62,238 nt of DNA from Betaproteobacteria bacterium (GTDB lineage: Bacteria > Pseudomonadota > Gammaproteobacteria > Burkholderiales > Burkholderiaceae_A): NCBI GenBank assembly GCA_016868305.1, contig VGHK01000010.1, forward strand, positions 1 through 62,238, written 5' to 3'. The notes beneath the pieces are model-generated. The model saw only the letters and a list, made by a program, of their open reading frames with translations. It made no database searches and was not told the origin of the DNA. Of this stretch, positions 47,135 through 55,569 are shown one piece after another. Position numbers and translations under genes: made by a program. Each line of letters starts with the position of its first letter. Position 1 is the first letter of the stretch.

Positions 47135-47431
47135 CTAACCGGCATACCCCTCAACCATCACCAAATAGCCCGTAGCGTTATCCAGCCGCCCCTGCAGAAT
47201 GGCCTGATAGGCAGCTGACTGATACCAGCCCTGCGCAGAGGCCATGTCTGGAAACTCGATCACCACGTTTCTCGGGCCGGTGGGCTGGCCGTCCATCACC
47301 TTAGGGTCTCCCCCGCGTACGAGAAAACGCCCACCAAACGGCGCTAGGGTGGGGGGCACCTCACGACTGTAGGCAAGGTAGCCCTCGGGGTTCTTCACAT
47401 TTAACTGACCGATGGCATAGGCTTTGGTCAT
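47135..47431 (-). CDS. DUF1330 family protein
   Basis: A 98-residue ferredoxin-like fold protein of the DUF1330 family, function unknown. ATG 47431 follows AGGAGA. Family blocks: GYLAYSREVPPTLAPFGGRFLVRGG and VVIEFPDMASAQGWYQSAAYQ. Confidence 0.9.
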   Translation of the reverse strand: MTKAYAIGQLNVKNPEGYLAYSREVPPTLAPFGGRFLVRGGDPKVMDGQPTGPRNVVIEFPDMASAQGWYQSAAYQAILQGRLDNATGYLVMVEGYAG

Positions 47432-47590
47432 TCTGGTCTCCTGGGGTTGAGTGGGTTGAATGTCGTTCAGCGCAGACACGCGACACCCGTCACCTTACTC
47501 CCTTCGTCGGGCATATGGCCAATGGTGCCGCGGCGTCGAGGCGTGCAGCCTTACGGCCTTCCCTACTCCCATGAAAGGCCCGTTCCCGCT

Positions 47591-48313
47591 ATGACAGAAG
47601 CATCACTCGGTTTCACCAGTACTGCACAGCCCTCGCCGCCTCGCCCCCGCACCTGGGCCCCGCAGCAAGACCTTCCTATTGAAGGCCCCCGTGAGAAGCT
47701 CCTTGCAAGGGGGGTGGCCAGCCTCAGTGACGCCGAGCTGCTGGCCGTACTGCTTCAGACCGGCACCCGCGAGCTGCACTGCCTCGACCTTGCCCACCTG
47801 CTGATTGCAGAGCTTGGCGGCCTCACCGCCGTGCTCTCGGCCCCCCTTACCCAGCTTGGGCTGCAGCCGGGTATAGGCGCAGCGAAGTACGCCCTGCTAC
47901 AGGCTGCAGGAGAACTCGGCCGTCGAGCCGCCAACGCCCAGCTCCCGGTGGGCCAGCCACTTCCTAGTCCGTTAGCGCTTGCTCCTTGGCTACGCAGCCA
48001 TCTGTCTGGGCGTCCACACGAAGTGTTCGGGGCAGCCTTTCTTGACCGCAGGGTACGTCTGATTCGCATCGAAGAGCTCTTTCGTGGAAGCCTGTCAGAG
48101 ACGAGCGTCTACCCCAGAGAGATTGTGTCCCGGGCCTTACAGCTCAACGCTAGCCGACTGGTGATCTTTCATAACCATCCCTCTGGGGTGGCCGAGCCCA
48201 GCCAGGCCGACCGACTGCTCACGGGGCGCCTACGGCAGTTGCTGCAGCAGCTCGAAATCGACCTCTGGGCACACCTTTTGGTCGCAGGAGACAGCGTTTC
48301 AGAGGTCAGTTGA
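47591..48313 (+). CDS. radC: RadC family JAB-domain protein
   Basis: A 240-residue RadC protein; ATG 47591 (MTEASLGF). Helix-hairpin-helix-like segment ALLQTGTRE to GIGAAKYA precedes the JAB metalloprotease-like domain with FHNHPSGVAEPSQAD. The cellular role is unclear; earlier links to recombination repair in E. coli have been withdrawn. The frame extends 144 bases upstream without family similarity. Its stop codon lies inside the rpmB promoter. Confidence 0.93.
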   Translation: MTEASLGFTSTAQPSPPRPRTWAPQQDLPIEGPREKLLARGVASLSDAELLAVLLQTGTRELHCLDLAHLLIAELGGLTAVLSAPLTQLGLQPGIGAAKYALLQAAGELGRRAANAQLPVGQPLPSPLALAPWLRSHLSGRPHEVFGAAFLDRRVRLIRIEELFRGSLSETSVYPREIVSRALQLNASRLVIFHNHPSGVAEPSQADRLLTGRLRQLLQQLEIDLWAHLLVAGDSVSEVS

Positions 48314-48338
48314 CCTCATCCTCTCGTCCGAATATACT
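48310..48338 (+). promoter_or_regulatory. Sigma-70 promoter of rpmB-rpmG
   Basis: TTGACC at 48310-48315, an exact 17-base spacer, and TATACT at 48333-48338. The -35 overlaps the radC stop codon (TGA 48311-48313). It would give a leader of about 120 bases before rpmB. Confidence 0.75.
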
Positions 48339-48378
48339 TCGAGGTCTTTGCCTGCATGGGGTAGCCGTTGCAGTGCGC

Positions 48379-48432
48379 GCCCTGGCGATTTGGTTTGATT
48401 TCTTTGGGTTTTATCGCTGTATCGCCCAGGGC
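48379..48432 (+). promoter_or_regulatory. Leader hairpin of rpmB
   Basis: GCCCTGGCGAT (48379-48389) pairs with ATCGCCCAGGGC (48421-48432) with a single bulged C, around a 31-base U-rich loop. It ends about 30 bases before the rpmB ATG and does not cover the ribosome site (AAGGAAT). A ribosomal-protein leader or transcript stabiliser is possible. Confidence 0.5.
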
Positions 48433-48463
48433 ATATTTCAGAGTCATTTTTAAGGAATGCATC

Positions 48464-48697
48464 ATGGCCCGCGTCTGCCAAGTCACTGGCAAGAAACCAA
48501 TGGTGGGAAATAATGTTTCTCACGCTAATAACAAGACCAAGCGGCGTTTTCTGCCCAATCTTCAGTACCGTAAGTTTTGGGTGGAAAGCGAGCGTCGTTG
48601 GGTGCGTCTTCGCGTGTCTACCGCTGCCGTGCGTACTATTACCAAAAACGGCATCGAGTCGGTGCTTGCCGACCTCCGCGCACGTGGCCAGGCCTAG
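48464..48697 (+). CDS. rpmB: 50S ribosomal protein L28
   Basis: A 77-residue ribosomal protein. ATG 48464 with AAGGAA nine bases upstream. [20 protein letters not shown] and [11 protein letters not shown] are diagnostic of L28. Co-transcribed with rpmG 26 bases downstream. Confidence 0.98.
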   Translation: MARVCQVTGKKPMVGNNVSHANNKTKRRFLPNLQYRKFWVESERRWVRLRVSTAAVRTITKNGIESVLADLRARGQA

Positions 48698-48723
48698 CGC
48701 ACAGTAAGAATCGAGAGTTCACC

Positions 48724-48891
48724 ATGGCAAAATCAGGTCGCGAAAAAATTAAGCTAGAGTCTTCGGCAGGTACCGGACACTTTTACACCACCACCAAAAA
48801 TAAAAAAACCACGCCAGAGAAAATCGAAATTAAAAAATTTGACCCCCGGGCCCGTAAACACGTGATGTATAAAGAAACCAAGATTAAATAG
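48724..48891 (+). CDS. rpmG: 50S ribosomal protein L33
   Basis: A 55-residue ribosomal protein of the cysteine-free (zinc-independent) form. [20 protein letters not shown] and [19 protein letters not shown] are diagnostic. Followed by a strong terminator. Confidence 0.98.
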   Translation: MAKSGREKIKLESSAGTGHFYTTTKNKKTTPEKIEIKKFDPRARKHVMYKETKIK

Positions 48892-48928
48892 AGTTCTTCG
48901 CTTCGGCTTTACCCCTCGAAAGCAAGAG

Positions 48929-48965
48929 AAAACCCCCAGTCAAAAGCCGGGGGTTTTGTTTTTTT
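48929..48965 (+). terminator. Intrinsic terminator after rpmG, possibly bidirectional
   Basis: AAAACCCCC at 48929-48937 pairs with GGGGGTTTT at 48949-48957, followed by GTTTTTTT. On the minus strand the stem is followed by TTTTCTCTT, so it may also stop transcripts from the SDR gene that ends at 48964. Confidence 0.9.
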
Positions 48966-49740
48966 ATTTGCCAGACATGCGAATCGCGCCGTCGATACGA
49001 ATGACCTCACCATTGAGATAGTCGTTTTCAACAATATCGGCAACGAGCCGGGCAAACTCAGAGGGCCGTCCCATGCGCACAGGAAACGGCACAGACTTAT
49101 TCAGGCTGTCCTGCACCTCTTGCGGCATGGCCAAAAGCATAGGGGTGGCCATAATCCCCGGGGCTACCGTCATTACCCGAATACGATGTCTCGCAAGCTC
49201 CCGGGCAATGGGCAGAGTCATCGATACCACTGCACCCTTGGAAGCAGCATAGGCAGCCTGACCTACCTGGCCTTCAAAGGCAGCCACCGACGCGGTATTA
49301 ACGATTACACCAGCAACCGCAGGCGGGTCAGCTTGACGCTGATCGGTCTGCACAATGGCCTGGGCAGCAAGGCGCAGCATATTAAAACTGCCAATCAGGT
49401 TAATGGAAACCACCTTTTGAAAAGACTCTAGACGATGCGGGCCATCGCGGCCGAGTATCTTTTCAGCCGGCGCCACGCCGGCACAGTTAACAAGCCCGTG
49501 AAGACCGCCAAAATGCTGCACCGCAGCCGATACCGCTGCCTGGGCGCTCTGGGCGTCGCAGACATCGGTTTTTACAAAAAAAGCTGCCTCCCCAAGCCCC
49601 TGAGCAATCTGTTCCCCCGCATCTGCCGCAAGGTCGGCCAGCACCACCTTAGCGCCGCGGCGCACCAAATCGCTGGCTACCTCAGCCCCCAAACCCGAGG
49701 CCGCCCCTGTAACGATAAACACATGGTCTTGAATCTGCAT
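48964..49740 (-). CDS. Short-chain dehydrogenase (3-hydroxyacyl-CoA dehydrogenase type II-like)
   Basis: A 258-residue NAD-dependent SDR from ATG 49740. The cofactor motif is TGAASGLG, the NAG-type motif VNCAGVAP, and the catalytic serine, tyrosine and lysine are in NTASVAAF and AYAASKGAV. Overall pattern resembles 3-hydroxy-2-methylbutyryl-CoA dehydrogenase (HSD17B10 type) of isoleucine breakdown. Divergent from the MerR/thiolase operon through a shared operator, which supports a role in branched-chain acyl-CoA oxidation. Confidence 0.88.
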   Translation of the reverse strand: MQIQDHVFIVTGAASGLGAEVASDLVRRGAKVVLADLAADAGEQIAQGLGEAAFFVKTDVCDAQSAQAAVSAAVQHFGGLHGLVNCAGVAPAEKILGRDGPHRLESFQKVVSINLIGSFNMLRLAAQAIVQTDQRQADPPAVAGVIVNTASVAAFEGQVGQAAYAASKGAVVSMTLPIARELARHRIRVMTVAPGIMATPMLLAMPQEVQDSLNKSVPFPVRMGRPSEFARLVADIVENDYLNGEVIRIDGAIRMSGK

Positions 49741-49755
49741 AGCCTTGACTTTAGG

Positions 49756-49775
49756 TGACGCTAACGTTAACGTCA
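49756..49775. promoter_or_regulatory. LiuR-like palindromic operator
   Basis: TGACGCTAACGTTAACGTCA, a 20-base palindrome with a single mismatch, in the 41-base gap between the divergent SDR and MerR genes. MerR-family LiuR regulators bind similar TAACGTTA-cored palindromes in front of branched-chain acid genes in proteobacteria. Confidence 0.65.
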
Positions 49776-49781
49776 ACCGGT

Positions 49782-50198
49782 ATGGTACGAACCGCTCCCA
49801 CCGGCACCGCGCCCACCGGCACTGCGGGCTATAGCATCCGAGAACTTGCCCAAGAGCTCTCCATATCCACCCGCTCTATTCGGTTGTACGAAGACAAAGG
49901 GCTCATACGTCCCTCTAGGCGTGGCAGTGGCAAAGTACGTGTCTTTAGCAATGCCGAGCGAACCAGGCTACTGCTCACGCTGCGCGGCAAGCGGCTGGGG
50001 TTTTCATTGGCAGAGATTAAATCTATCCTAGACCTTTACGAGGGTCCTGGAGGGGGTAAGGCACAGATGGAAAAGTTTCTCAGTACCCTGGTGGCCCATC
50101 GAGAAGAACTGGAGGCCAAGCTACACGATATTCAGGCGCAACTCCAGGAAATTGCGGTGCACGAACGGCAGTGCAAAAAACTCTTGAGAAAACTATGA
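49782..50198 (+). CDS. MerR-family regulator (LiuR-like)
   Basis: A 138-residue regulator. The start at ATG 49782 is preferred, as a GTG at 49755 would place the operator inside the gene; no ribosome site is seen, so the message may be leaderless. The helix-turn-helix is YSIRELAQELSISTRSIRLYEDKGLI followed by a winged segment; the C-terminal dimerisation coiled coil has QMEKFLSTLVAHREELEAKL. First gene of the thiolase/dehydrogenase/lyase operon, so it likely represses it until a branched acyl-CoA intermediate builds up. Confidence 0.88.
   Translation: MVRTAPTGTAPTGTAGYSIRELAQELSISTRSIRLYEDKGLIRPSRRGSGKVRVFSNAERTRLLLTLRGKRLGFSLAEIKSILDLYEGPGGGKAQMEKFLSTLVAHREELEAKLHDIQAQLQEIAVHERQCKKLLRKL
49791..49820 (+). 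repeat. Two 15-base tandem repeats in the MerR gene
   Basis: Two adjacent copies, 14 of 15 bases identical, encode TAPTG-TAPTG in the N-terminal tail before the DNA-binding domain. Confidence 0.7.
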
Positions 50199-51388
50199 AA
50201 CCAATCCTCTCTGACCCGATTGTCTTTTTGTCCGCGACCCGAACGCCCATGGGGAACCTTCAAGGAGACCTCTCTAGCCTTACGGCCCATCAACTCGGTG
50301 CTACTGCAATTCGCGGCGCGATTACCCAGGCGGGTATTGCTCCCCAGGCCGTGGAAGAACTGGTATTTGGCTGCGTCTTGCCTGCAGGGCAGGGTCAGGC
50401 CCCCGCCCGTCAGGCCGCCCTCGGGGCGGGGCTGGCATTGTCTGCTGGCTGCACCACCATTAATAAAATGTGCGGTTCTGGCATGCGTGCCGTTATGACA
50501 GCCCACGACGGGCTGGCCGTTGGTGCGGCCGAAGTAATGGTTGCTGGGGGCATGGAGAGCATGAGCCAGGCCCCCTATCTGGTAATGAAGGGCCGAGGGG
50601 GCTACCGCTTGGGTCATGCCACGCTGTACGACCACATGATGCTTGATGGCCTGGAAGACGCCTACGAAAAAGGCCGGTCCATGGGCACCTTTGGTGAAGA
50701 CTGCGCGCGCACCTATGGCTTTACCCGAGCTATGCAAGACGACTTTGCTATTGCCTCTGTGCAGCGCGCCCAGAAGGCCACCGCATCGGGGCACTTTGCC
50801 CATGAGATTACCCCGGTGGAAATCCAGAGCCGCAAAGGTACGGTCGTGGTATCCACCGATGAAGGGCCTCGCAGCATTAAGGTAGAAAAGATTCCTGAGC
50901 TCAAGCCCGCCTTTTCCAAAGACGGTACGGTGACGGCTGCCTCTTCCTCATCCATTAGCGATGGTGCCGCCGCCCTCGTCATGACGCGACTTTCTGTAGC
51001 CGAGCGGCTTGGGCTGGAGCCCCTTGCAAAAATGGTGGGCCACAGCACTTACGCCGCCGCACCGCCCGACTTTCCCACCGCGCCCATCGGCGCTATACAG
51101 CGGCTACTTTCCGCGAATAACTGGGCGGTGGCCGACGTTGACCTCTGGGAGGTCAATGAGGCATTCGCGGTGGTGGCAATGTCTGCGATGAAAGACCTGG
51201 GTATTGGCCATGACCAGATGAATATCCATGGCGGGGCCTGTGCCTTGGGCCACCCCATTGGTGCCTCCGGTGCCCGAATACTGGTCACGCTGCTGCATGC
51301 CCTCAGACACAGCGGCGCAAAACGGGGGCTTGCCAGCCTGTGCATCGGCGGTGGCGAGGCCACGGCTGTCGGTATTGAAATGTTCTAA
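50195..51388 (+). CDS. Acetyl-CoA C-acyltransferase (thiolase)
   Basis: A 397-residue thiolase. ATG 50195 overlaps the MerR stop. The acylated cysteine is in NKMCGSGMRAV, the histidine in GGACALGHPIGASGARI and the second cysteine in SLCIGGGEATAVGIE. Likely cleaves 2-methylacetoacetyl-CoA or acetoacetyl-CoA in branched amino acid breakdown (inference from neighbours). Confidence 0.93.
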   Translation: MKPILSDPIVFLSATRTPMGNLQGDLSSLTAHQLGATAIRGAITQAGIAPQAVEELVFGCVLPAGQGQAPARQAALGAGLALSAGCTTINKMCGSGMRAVMTAHDGLAVGAAEVMVAGGMESMSQAPYLVMKGRGGYRLGHATLYDHMMLDGLEDAYEKGRSMGTFGEDCARTYGFTRAMQDDFAIASVQRAQKATASGHFAHEITPVEIQSRKGTVVVSTDEGPRSIKVEKIPELKPAFSKDGTVTAASSSSISDGAAALVMTRLSVAERLGLEPLAKMVGHSTYAAAPPDFPTAPIGAIQRLLSANNWAVADVDLWEVNEAFAVVAMSAMKDLGIGHDQMNIHGGACALGHPIGASGARILVTLLHALRHSGAKRGLASLCIGGGEATAVGIEMF

Positions 51389-51392
51389 GCCC

Positions 51393-52541
51393 ATGGTACT
51401 TACACCAGAGCAGGTCATGATCCGTGATGCAGTACGCGACTTTTGTACTGCAGAAATCGCTCCCAAAGCAGCCCAATGGGATGCCGAACACACATTTCCC
51501 AAAGAGATACACCAGCAGCTCGGTGCGCTGGGATGTTATGGCGTCATGGTGCCCGAGGCCCATGGCGGCGCTGGTCTGGATGCGGTAAGTCTATCCCTGA
51601 TCATCGAAGAAATTGCGGCGGCCGATGGCGGCACCAGCACCGCTATTTCGGTGAACAACTGCCCGGTCTGCAGTATTCTGCAGTCGTTTGGTACCGAGGA
51701 ACAAAAAAAAGAGTTTCTTGTGCCCTTGGCCCAAGGCACATGGCTGGGCGCCTTCTGTCTCACAGAGCCTCAGGCAGGATCTAACGCAGCAGAGATTCGT
51801 TGTACCGCGCGTCGTGAGGGTGACGATTACATTATCAACGGGGTAAAGCAGTTCATCACCAGCGGCAAAAATGGCCAAGTGGCAATCGTGATTGCTGTGA
51901 CCAACGACGGCCCGCCCAATCGGCGTATGTCTGCCTTTATTGTGCCAACCGACACACCGGGATATCTTGTGGCCCGACTCGAAGAGAAGATCGGGCAGCA
52001 TTCCAGCGATACCGCCCAGATTATTTTTGAAGACTGTCGTATCCCGGCGCGGTTTCGCATTGGCGAGGAAGGGCAAGGCTACAAGATCGCGCTATCGGGG
52101 CTCGAAGGCGGCCGCATAGGAATTGCATCGCAGTCGGTCGGCATGGCCCGGGGTGCCTATGCCTCTGCCTTAGCCTACGCCCAAGAACGGCAGTCTTTTG
52201 GTAAGCCCATATTTGACCACCAGGCGGTTCAGTTTCGCCTTGCCGACATGGCCACACAGCTTGAGGCGGCCCGGCAGCTTATCTGGCATGCGGCAAGCCT
52301 CAAGGATGCAGGCTTACCCTGCATGAAGGAGGCGGCCATGGCCAAGCTCTTTGCAAGCGAGATCTCAGAGCGTGTCTGCTCCGAGGCCATTCAGGTGCTC
52401 GGCGGATACGGGGTGGTACGAGACTTTCCAGTCGAACGGTTTTATCGCGATGTGCGCGTCTGTCAGATCTACGAAGGTACGAGCGATATTCAAAAAATCA
52501 TCATTGCTCGGGCCATTCGCAACAGCCATTCTGGACAGTAA
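51393..52541 (+). CDS. Acyl-CoA dehydrogenase (short/branched chain)
   Basis: A 382-residue FAD dehydrogenase from ATG 51393, four bases after the thiolase stop. Motifs: AFCLTEPQAGSNAAEIRCTA, VKQFITSGK, QSFGKPIFDHQAVQF, IQVLGGYGVVRDFPVERFYRDVRVCQIYEGTSDIQ, the latter including the catalytic glutamate. Candidate substrates are isovaleryl- or 2-methylbutyryl-CoA; which one cannot be settled from sequence. Confidence 0.92.
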   Translation: MVLTPEQVMIRDAVRDFCTAEIAPKAAQWDAEHTFPKEIHQQLGALGCYGVMVPEAHGGAGLDAVSLSLIIEEIAAADGGTSTAISVNNCPVCSILQSFGTEEQKKEFLVPLAQGTWLGAFCLTEPQAGSNAAEIRCTARREGDDYIINGVKQFITSGKNGQVAIVIAVTNDGPPNRRMSAFIVPTDTPGYLVARLEEKIGQHSSDTAQIIFEDCRIPARFRIGEEGQGYKIALSGLEGGRIGIASQSVGMARGAYASALAYAQERQSFGKPIFDHQAVQFRLADMATQLEAARQLIWHAASLKDAGLPCMKEAAMAKLFASEISERVCSEAIQVLGGYGVVRDFPVERFYRDVRVCQIYEGTSDIQKIIIARAIRNSHSGQ

Positions 52542-52553
52542 AAGTAACCCCCC

Positions 52554-53474
52554 ATGCAGACACGCGTAAAAGTTGTCGAAGTAAGCCCCCGAGACGGTCT
52601 TCAAAACGAAAAGGCCGAGGTCTCGACCCAGACCAAGGTGACACTGATCGAGATGCTGGCCAAGGCAGGCATTCCCAATGTTGAAGCGGCATCTTTTGTC
52701 TCACCCAAATGGGTTCCACAGATGCGTGATGGGGCAGATGTCATGCGCGATATCAAACGGCACCCCCACACCTGGTACTCTGCGCTAACCCCCAACTTGA
52801 AGGGATACGAGGCCGCGGTTCAGGCGCAGGCAGACGAAGTGGTGATCTTTGGTGCTGCCTCTGAGACCTTTTCTCAGAAGAATATCAACTGCAGCATTGC
52901 AGAGTCGTTAGAGCGGTTTCGTCCTGTTGCAGAAGCCGCGCATCGCGACAGAATCGCCCTACGCGGCAGTATCTCTTGCTGCCTTGGTTGCCCCTACGAG
53001 GGATCTATTACGCCTGACCAGGTGGTGTCTGTGGTCGACCGTATGATCGACCTCGGATGTCATGAGATTGATATTGCTGACACCATCGGCGTGGGAACAC
53101 CTGAGAAGACCAAGCGGGTCTACGAGGCAATTGCGTCACGGTATGCTCTAAGCCAGTTTAGTGGGCATTTTCATGACACCTACGGACAGGCAATCGCCAA
53201 TGTCTACGCCGCACTTGAGGTGGGGGTTGCGATATTTCATGGCTCGGTTGCCGGACTCGGTGGCTGCCCGTATGCCAAAGGTGCTACGGGTAATGTGGCC
53301 ACCGAAGACCTTGTCTATCTTCTGCACGGGCTTAGGATCGACACCGGAATAGACTTCGATGCCCTATGCGCGGCAGGCGCGTTTATCTCAGAAGCCTTAG
53401 GAAAGAGAAACCAGGCCAAAGCAGGGCCAGCCTGGTTGTCACAGAAGAGCACCGCGACCAACAGCTACTTATAG
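52554..53474 (+). CDS. mvaB: Hydroxymethylglutaryl-CoA lyase
   Basis: A 306-residue TIM-barrel lyase that splits HMG-CoA to acetyl-CoA and acetoacetate, the last step of leucine breakdown. VSPRDGLQNE near the start, SGHFHDTYGQA with metal histidines, and the catalytic cysteine in GGCPYAKGATGN are present. Last gene of the LiuR-type operon; its 3' end overlaps that of the opposing ligase gene by 10 bases. Confidence 0.95.
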   Translation: MQTRVKVVEVSPRDGLQNEKAEVSTQTKVTLIEMLAKAGIPNVEAASFVSPKWVPQMRDGADVMRDIKRHPHTWYSALTPNLKGYEAAVQAQADEVVIFGAASETFSQKNINCSIAESLERFRPVAEAAHRDRIALRGSISCCLGCPYEGSITPDQVVSVVDRMIDLGCHEIDIADTIGVGTPEKTKRVYEAIASRYALSQFSGHFHDTYGQAIANVYAALEVGVAIFHGSVAGLGGCPYAKGATGNVATEDLVYLLHGLRIDTGIDFDALCAAGAFISEALGKRNQAKAGPAWLSQKSTATNSYL

Positions 53475-54721
53475 TCGCGGCTGTCCTCAATAAGCTTTCC
53501 GTCATCGGGAATTGAAGACGGCGCAACAAAAGCAACCTCTCCCCGTAAACGAGTGATATCGCGCACCGCCTGTGCAATCTGCGCCTTCAAGGCCTCGCCC
53601 TGAGAAATACCGTCGTTTAGGCTGCAACGCAGGGTCATCACGTCATCGCCCAGCTTGCCCGAAAGCACAAGCCGGCACTTACCGATTTCCGGATTTCGCT
53701 TGGCAATAGCTGCTACCAGCCCCGGGTGCACAAACATGCCGCGAACCTTGGTGGTCTGATCGGCCCGTCCCAGCCATCCCTTGATACGTAGATTGGTCCG
53801 CCCACAGGCAGAAGGCTGCACGAGAGACTGGGGGTCAATGGCAGAGAGGTCTCCGGTGGCAAAACGAATCATGGGATAGTCTTTGCCGAAATGGGTTACG
53901 ACTACTTCGCCGGTTTCGCCAAGGGGCATAGGCTGCGTTCCGCCGGGCTCGACAATCTCGAGAATAACCTCTTCATCAATGATCATGCCCTGGCTGGGGT
54001 CAGCGCCTTCGTAGGCTATCATGCCCAGATCGGCGGTAGCGTAGACAGAACGTATCGACTGTAAACCGCGATCAGCAAACCAACTGCGCATCGAGGGGGT
54101 GAGCGCCTCACCCGAGACAGCCGCCTTGGAGAGGCTGTTTACTGTATAGCCGAGCTCATCTGCTTTTTCGAGAATAAGTTTAAGAAAACTGGGTGTACCC
54201 ACATAGCCCACGGGAGAGAGTTGCGCCATAGCCTGGGCCTGCAACTCGGTCTGACCAACGCCAGCGGGCAAGACCCAGCAGCCAAGGGCATGAAGCCCCC
54301 CCTCCATAATCCAGGCGCCAGGGGACAGGTGATACGAAAAACTGTTGTGTACCAAATCGCCTGCGACAAAGCCCGCAGCCCGCAATGCCCGCGCTGTGCG
54401 AAAAACATCGACGGCCATTCCCTGGGGTTCGTATATCGGGCCAGGGGACTGAAAAATACGGCGCAGAGCTGTTGGCGGTACTGCAAGCATTCCCCCCAAA
54501 GGAGGGTGAGCGGACTGCTGAGATGAAAGATCAGCCTTTCGCGTAACTGGGATATTGGCTAAGTCTTCTAGCCGGGCCAGACCAGACGCTGGAACAGAAG
54601 CAAGTGTCTGGCGGTAATAAGAGGTGCTTGCCTTGGCATGCTGCAAGGCCTGGTTTAACCAATTGAGCAGGTCGGCCTGTCTCTGTGCCGAACTTCGAGA
54701 CTCTAGGCCGTCGGGCTGCAT
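53465..54721 (-). CDS. PaaK-like acyl-CoA ligase (AMP-forming)
   Basis: A 418-residue adenylate-forming enzyme of the phenylacetate-CoA ligase type. SYHLSPGAWIMEGGLHALGC, GTPSFLKLIL and GETGEVVVTHFGKDYPMIRFATGDLSA match the family, and the C-terminal subdomain starts at RIKGWLGRADQTTKVRGMFVHPG. Last gene of the Liv-type transporter cluster (9-base gap to livF), so it probably activates the imported acid. Aromatic versus aliphatic substrate unknown. Confidence 0.87.
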   Translation of the reverse strand: MQPDGLESRSSAQRQADLLNWLNQALQHAKASTSYYRQTLASVPASGLARLEDLANIPVTRKADLSSQQSAHPPLGGMLAVPPTALRRIFQSPGPIYEPQGMAVDVFRTARALRAAGFVAGDLVHNSFSYHLSPGAWIMEGGLHALGCWVLPAGVGQTELQAQAMAQLSPVGYVGTPSFLKLILEKADELGYTVNSLSKAAVSGEALTPSMRSWFADRGLQSIRSVYATADLGMIAYEGADPSQGMIIDEEVILEIVEPGGTQPMPLGETGEVVVTHFGKDYPMIRFATGDLSAIDPQSLVQPSACGRTNLRIKGWLGRADQTTKVRGMFVHPGLVAAIAKRNPEIGKCRLVLSGKLGDDVMTLRCSLNDGISQGEALKAQIAQAVRDITRLRGEVAFVAPSSIPDDGKLIEDSRDYK

Positions 54722-54729
54722 GACGTTCC

Positions 54730-55545
54730 TTAGGCTAGCCAGCGCTTACGGCGACGATAGGACTTCACTTCCTTAAACGAACTTCTGTCGGAACCGGAGG
54801 AGACTCCTAGATAAAACTCTTTCACATCCTCGTTGTTTCTCAGGTCTTCCGCAGAACCATCGAGAACCACGCGACCGCTCTCAAGAATATAACCGTACTG
54901 AGCAAAACGTAAGGCCACCATGGTGTTCTGTTCGGCCAGCAGAAAACTAACGCCTTCGCGAGCATTGAGGTCTTGAACAATATGAAAGACCTCTTCAACA
55001 ATCTGCGGCGCAAGACCCATAGAAGGCTCATCGAGCAGAATCGTATCGGGCTGTGCCATGATTGCGCGCCCAATGGCGCACATTTGTTGCTCTCCGCCGG
55101 AGGTATAGGCCGCCTGCGTGTTTTTGCGGTCTTTTAACCGGGGAAAGTAGCTGTACACCTTTTCCAACATCGCCAGCATCTCGCCTCGACCTGATTTGCG
55201 GGTGTAGGCGCCAGTCATTAAATTTTCTTCGATCGTAAGGTGGGCAAAGCAGTGTCGACCCTCCATGACCTGTACGACCCCTCGCTGCACGAGGTCGGCC
55301 GGGGTTAACGCATCGACACGCTCGCCTTTGAACTCGATAGAACCCTTCGTGACCTCGCCACGCTCTCCTTTGAGCAGATTCGAGATAGCCCGAAGGGTGG
55401 TTGTCTTTCCGGCACCATTGCCCCCAAGGAGGGCAACGATGCCCCCCCTAGGAACAGACAACGAGACCCCTTTCAACACCAAGATGACATGGTTATAGAT
55501 AACCTCAATGCCGTTTACAGAAAGAACTGGGGACGCCGTATTCAT
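54730..55545 (-). CDS. livF: Branched-chain-type ABC transporter ATP-binding protein (LivF)
   Basis: A 271-residue ABC ATPase. Walker A LLGGNGAGKTTT, signature YTSGGEQQMCAIGRA and Walker B ILLDEPSMGL are present. It has a longer C-terminal tail than usual LivF (ending SYRRRKRWLA, highly basic). Pairs with LivG in the same cluster. Confidence 0.92.
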   Translation of the reverse strand: MNTASPVLSVNGIEVIYNHVILVLKGVSLSVPRGGIVALLGGNGAGKTTTLRAISNLLKGERGEVTKGSIEFKGERVDALTPADLVQRGVVQVMEGRHCFAHLTIEENLMTGAYTRKSGRGEMLAMLEKVYSYFPRLKDRKNTQAAYTSGGEQQMCAIGRAIMAQPDTILLDEPSMGLAPQIVEEVFHIVQDLNAREGVSFLLAEQNTMVALRFAQYGYILESGRVVLDGSAEDLRNNEDVKEFYLGVSSGSDRSSFKEVKSYRRRKRWLA

Positions 55546-55569
55546 GGGTACCTAAGCTTACGCGAGAGT

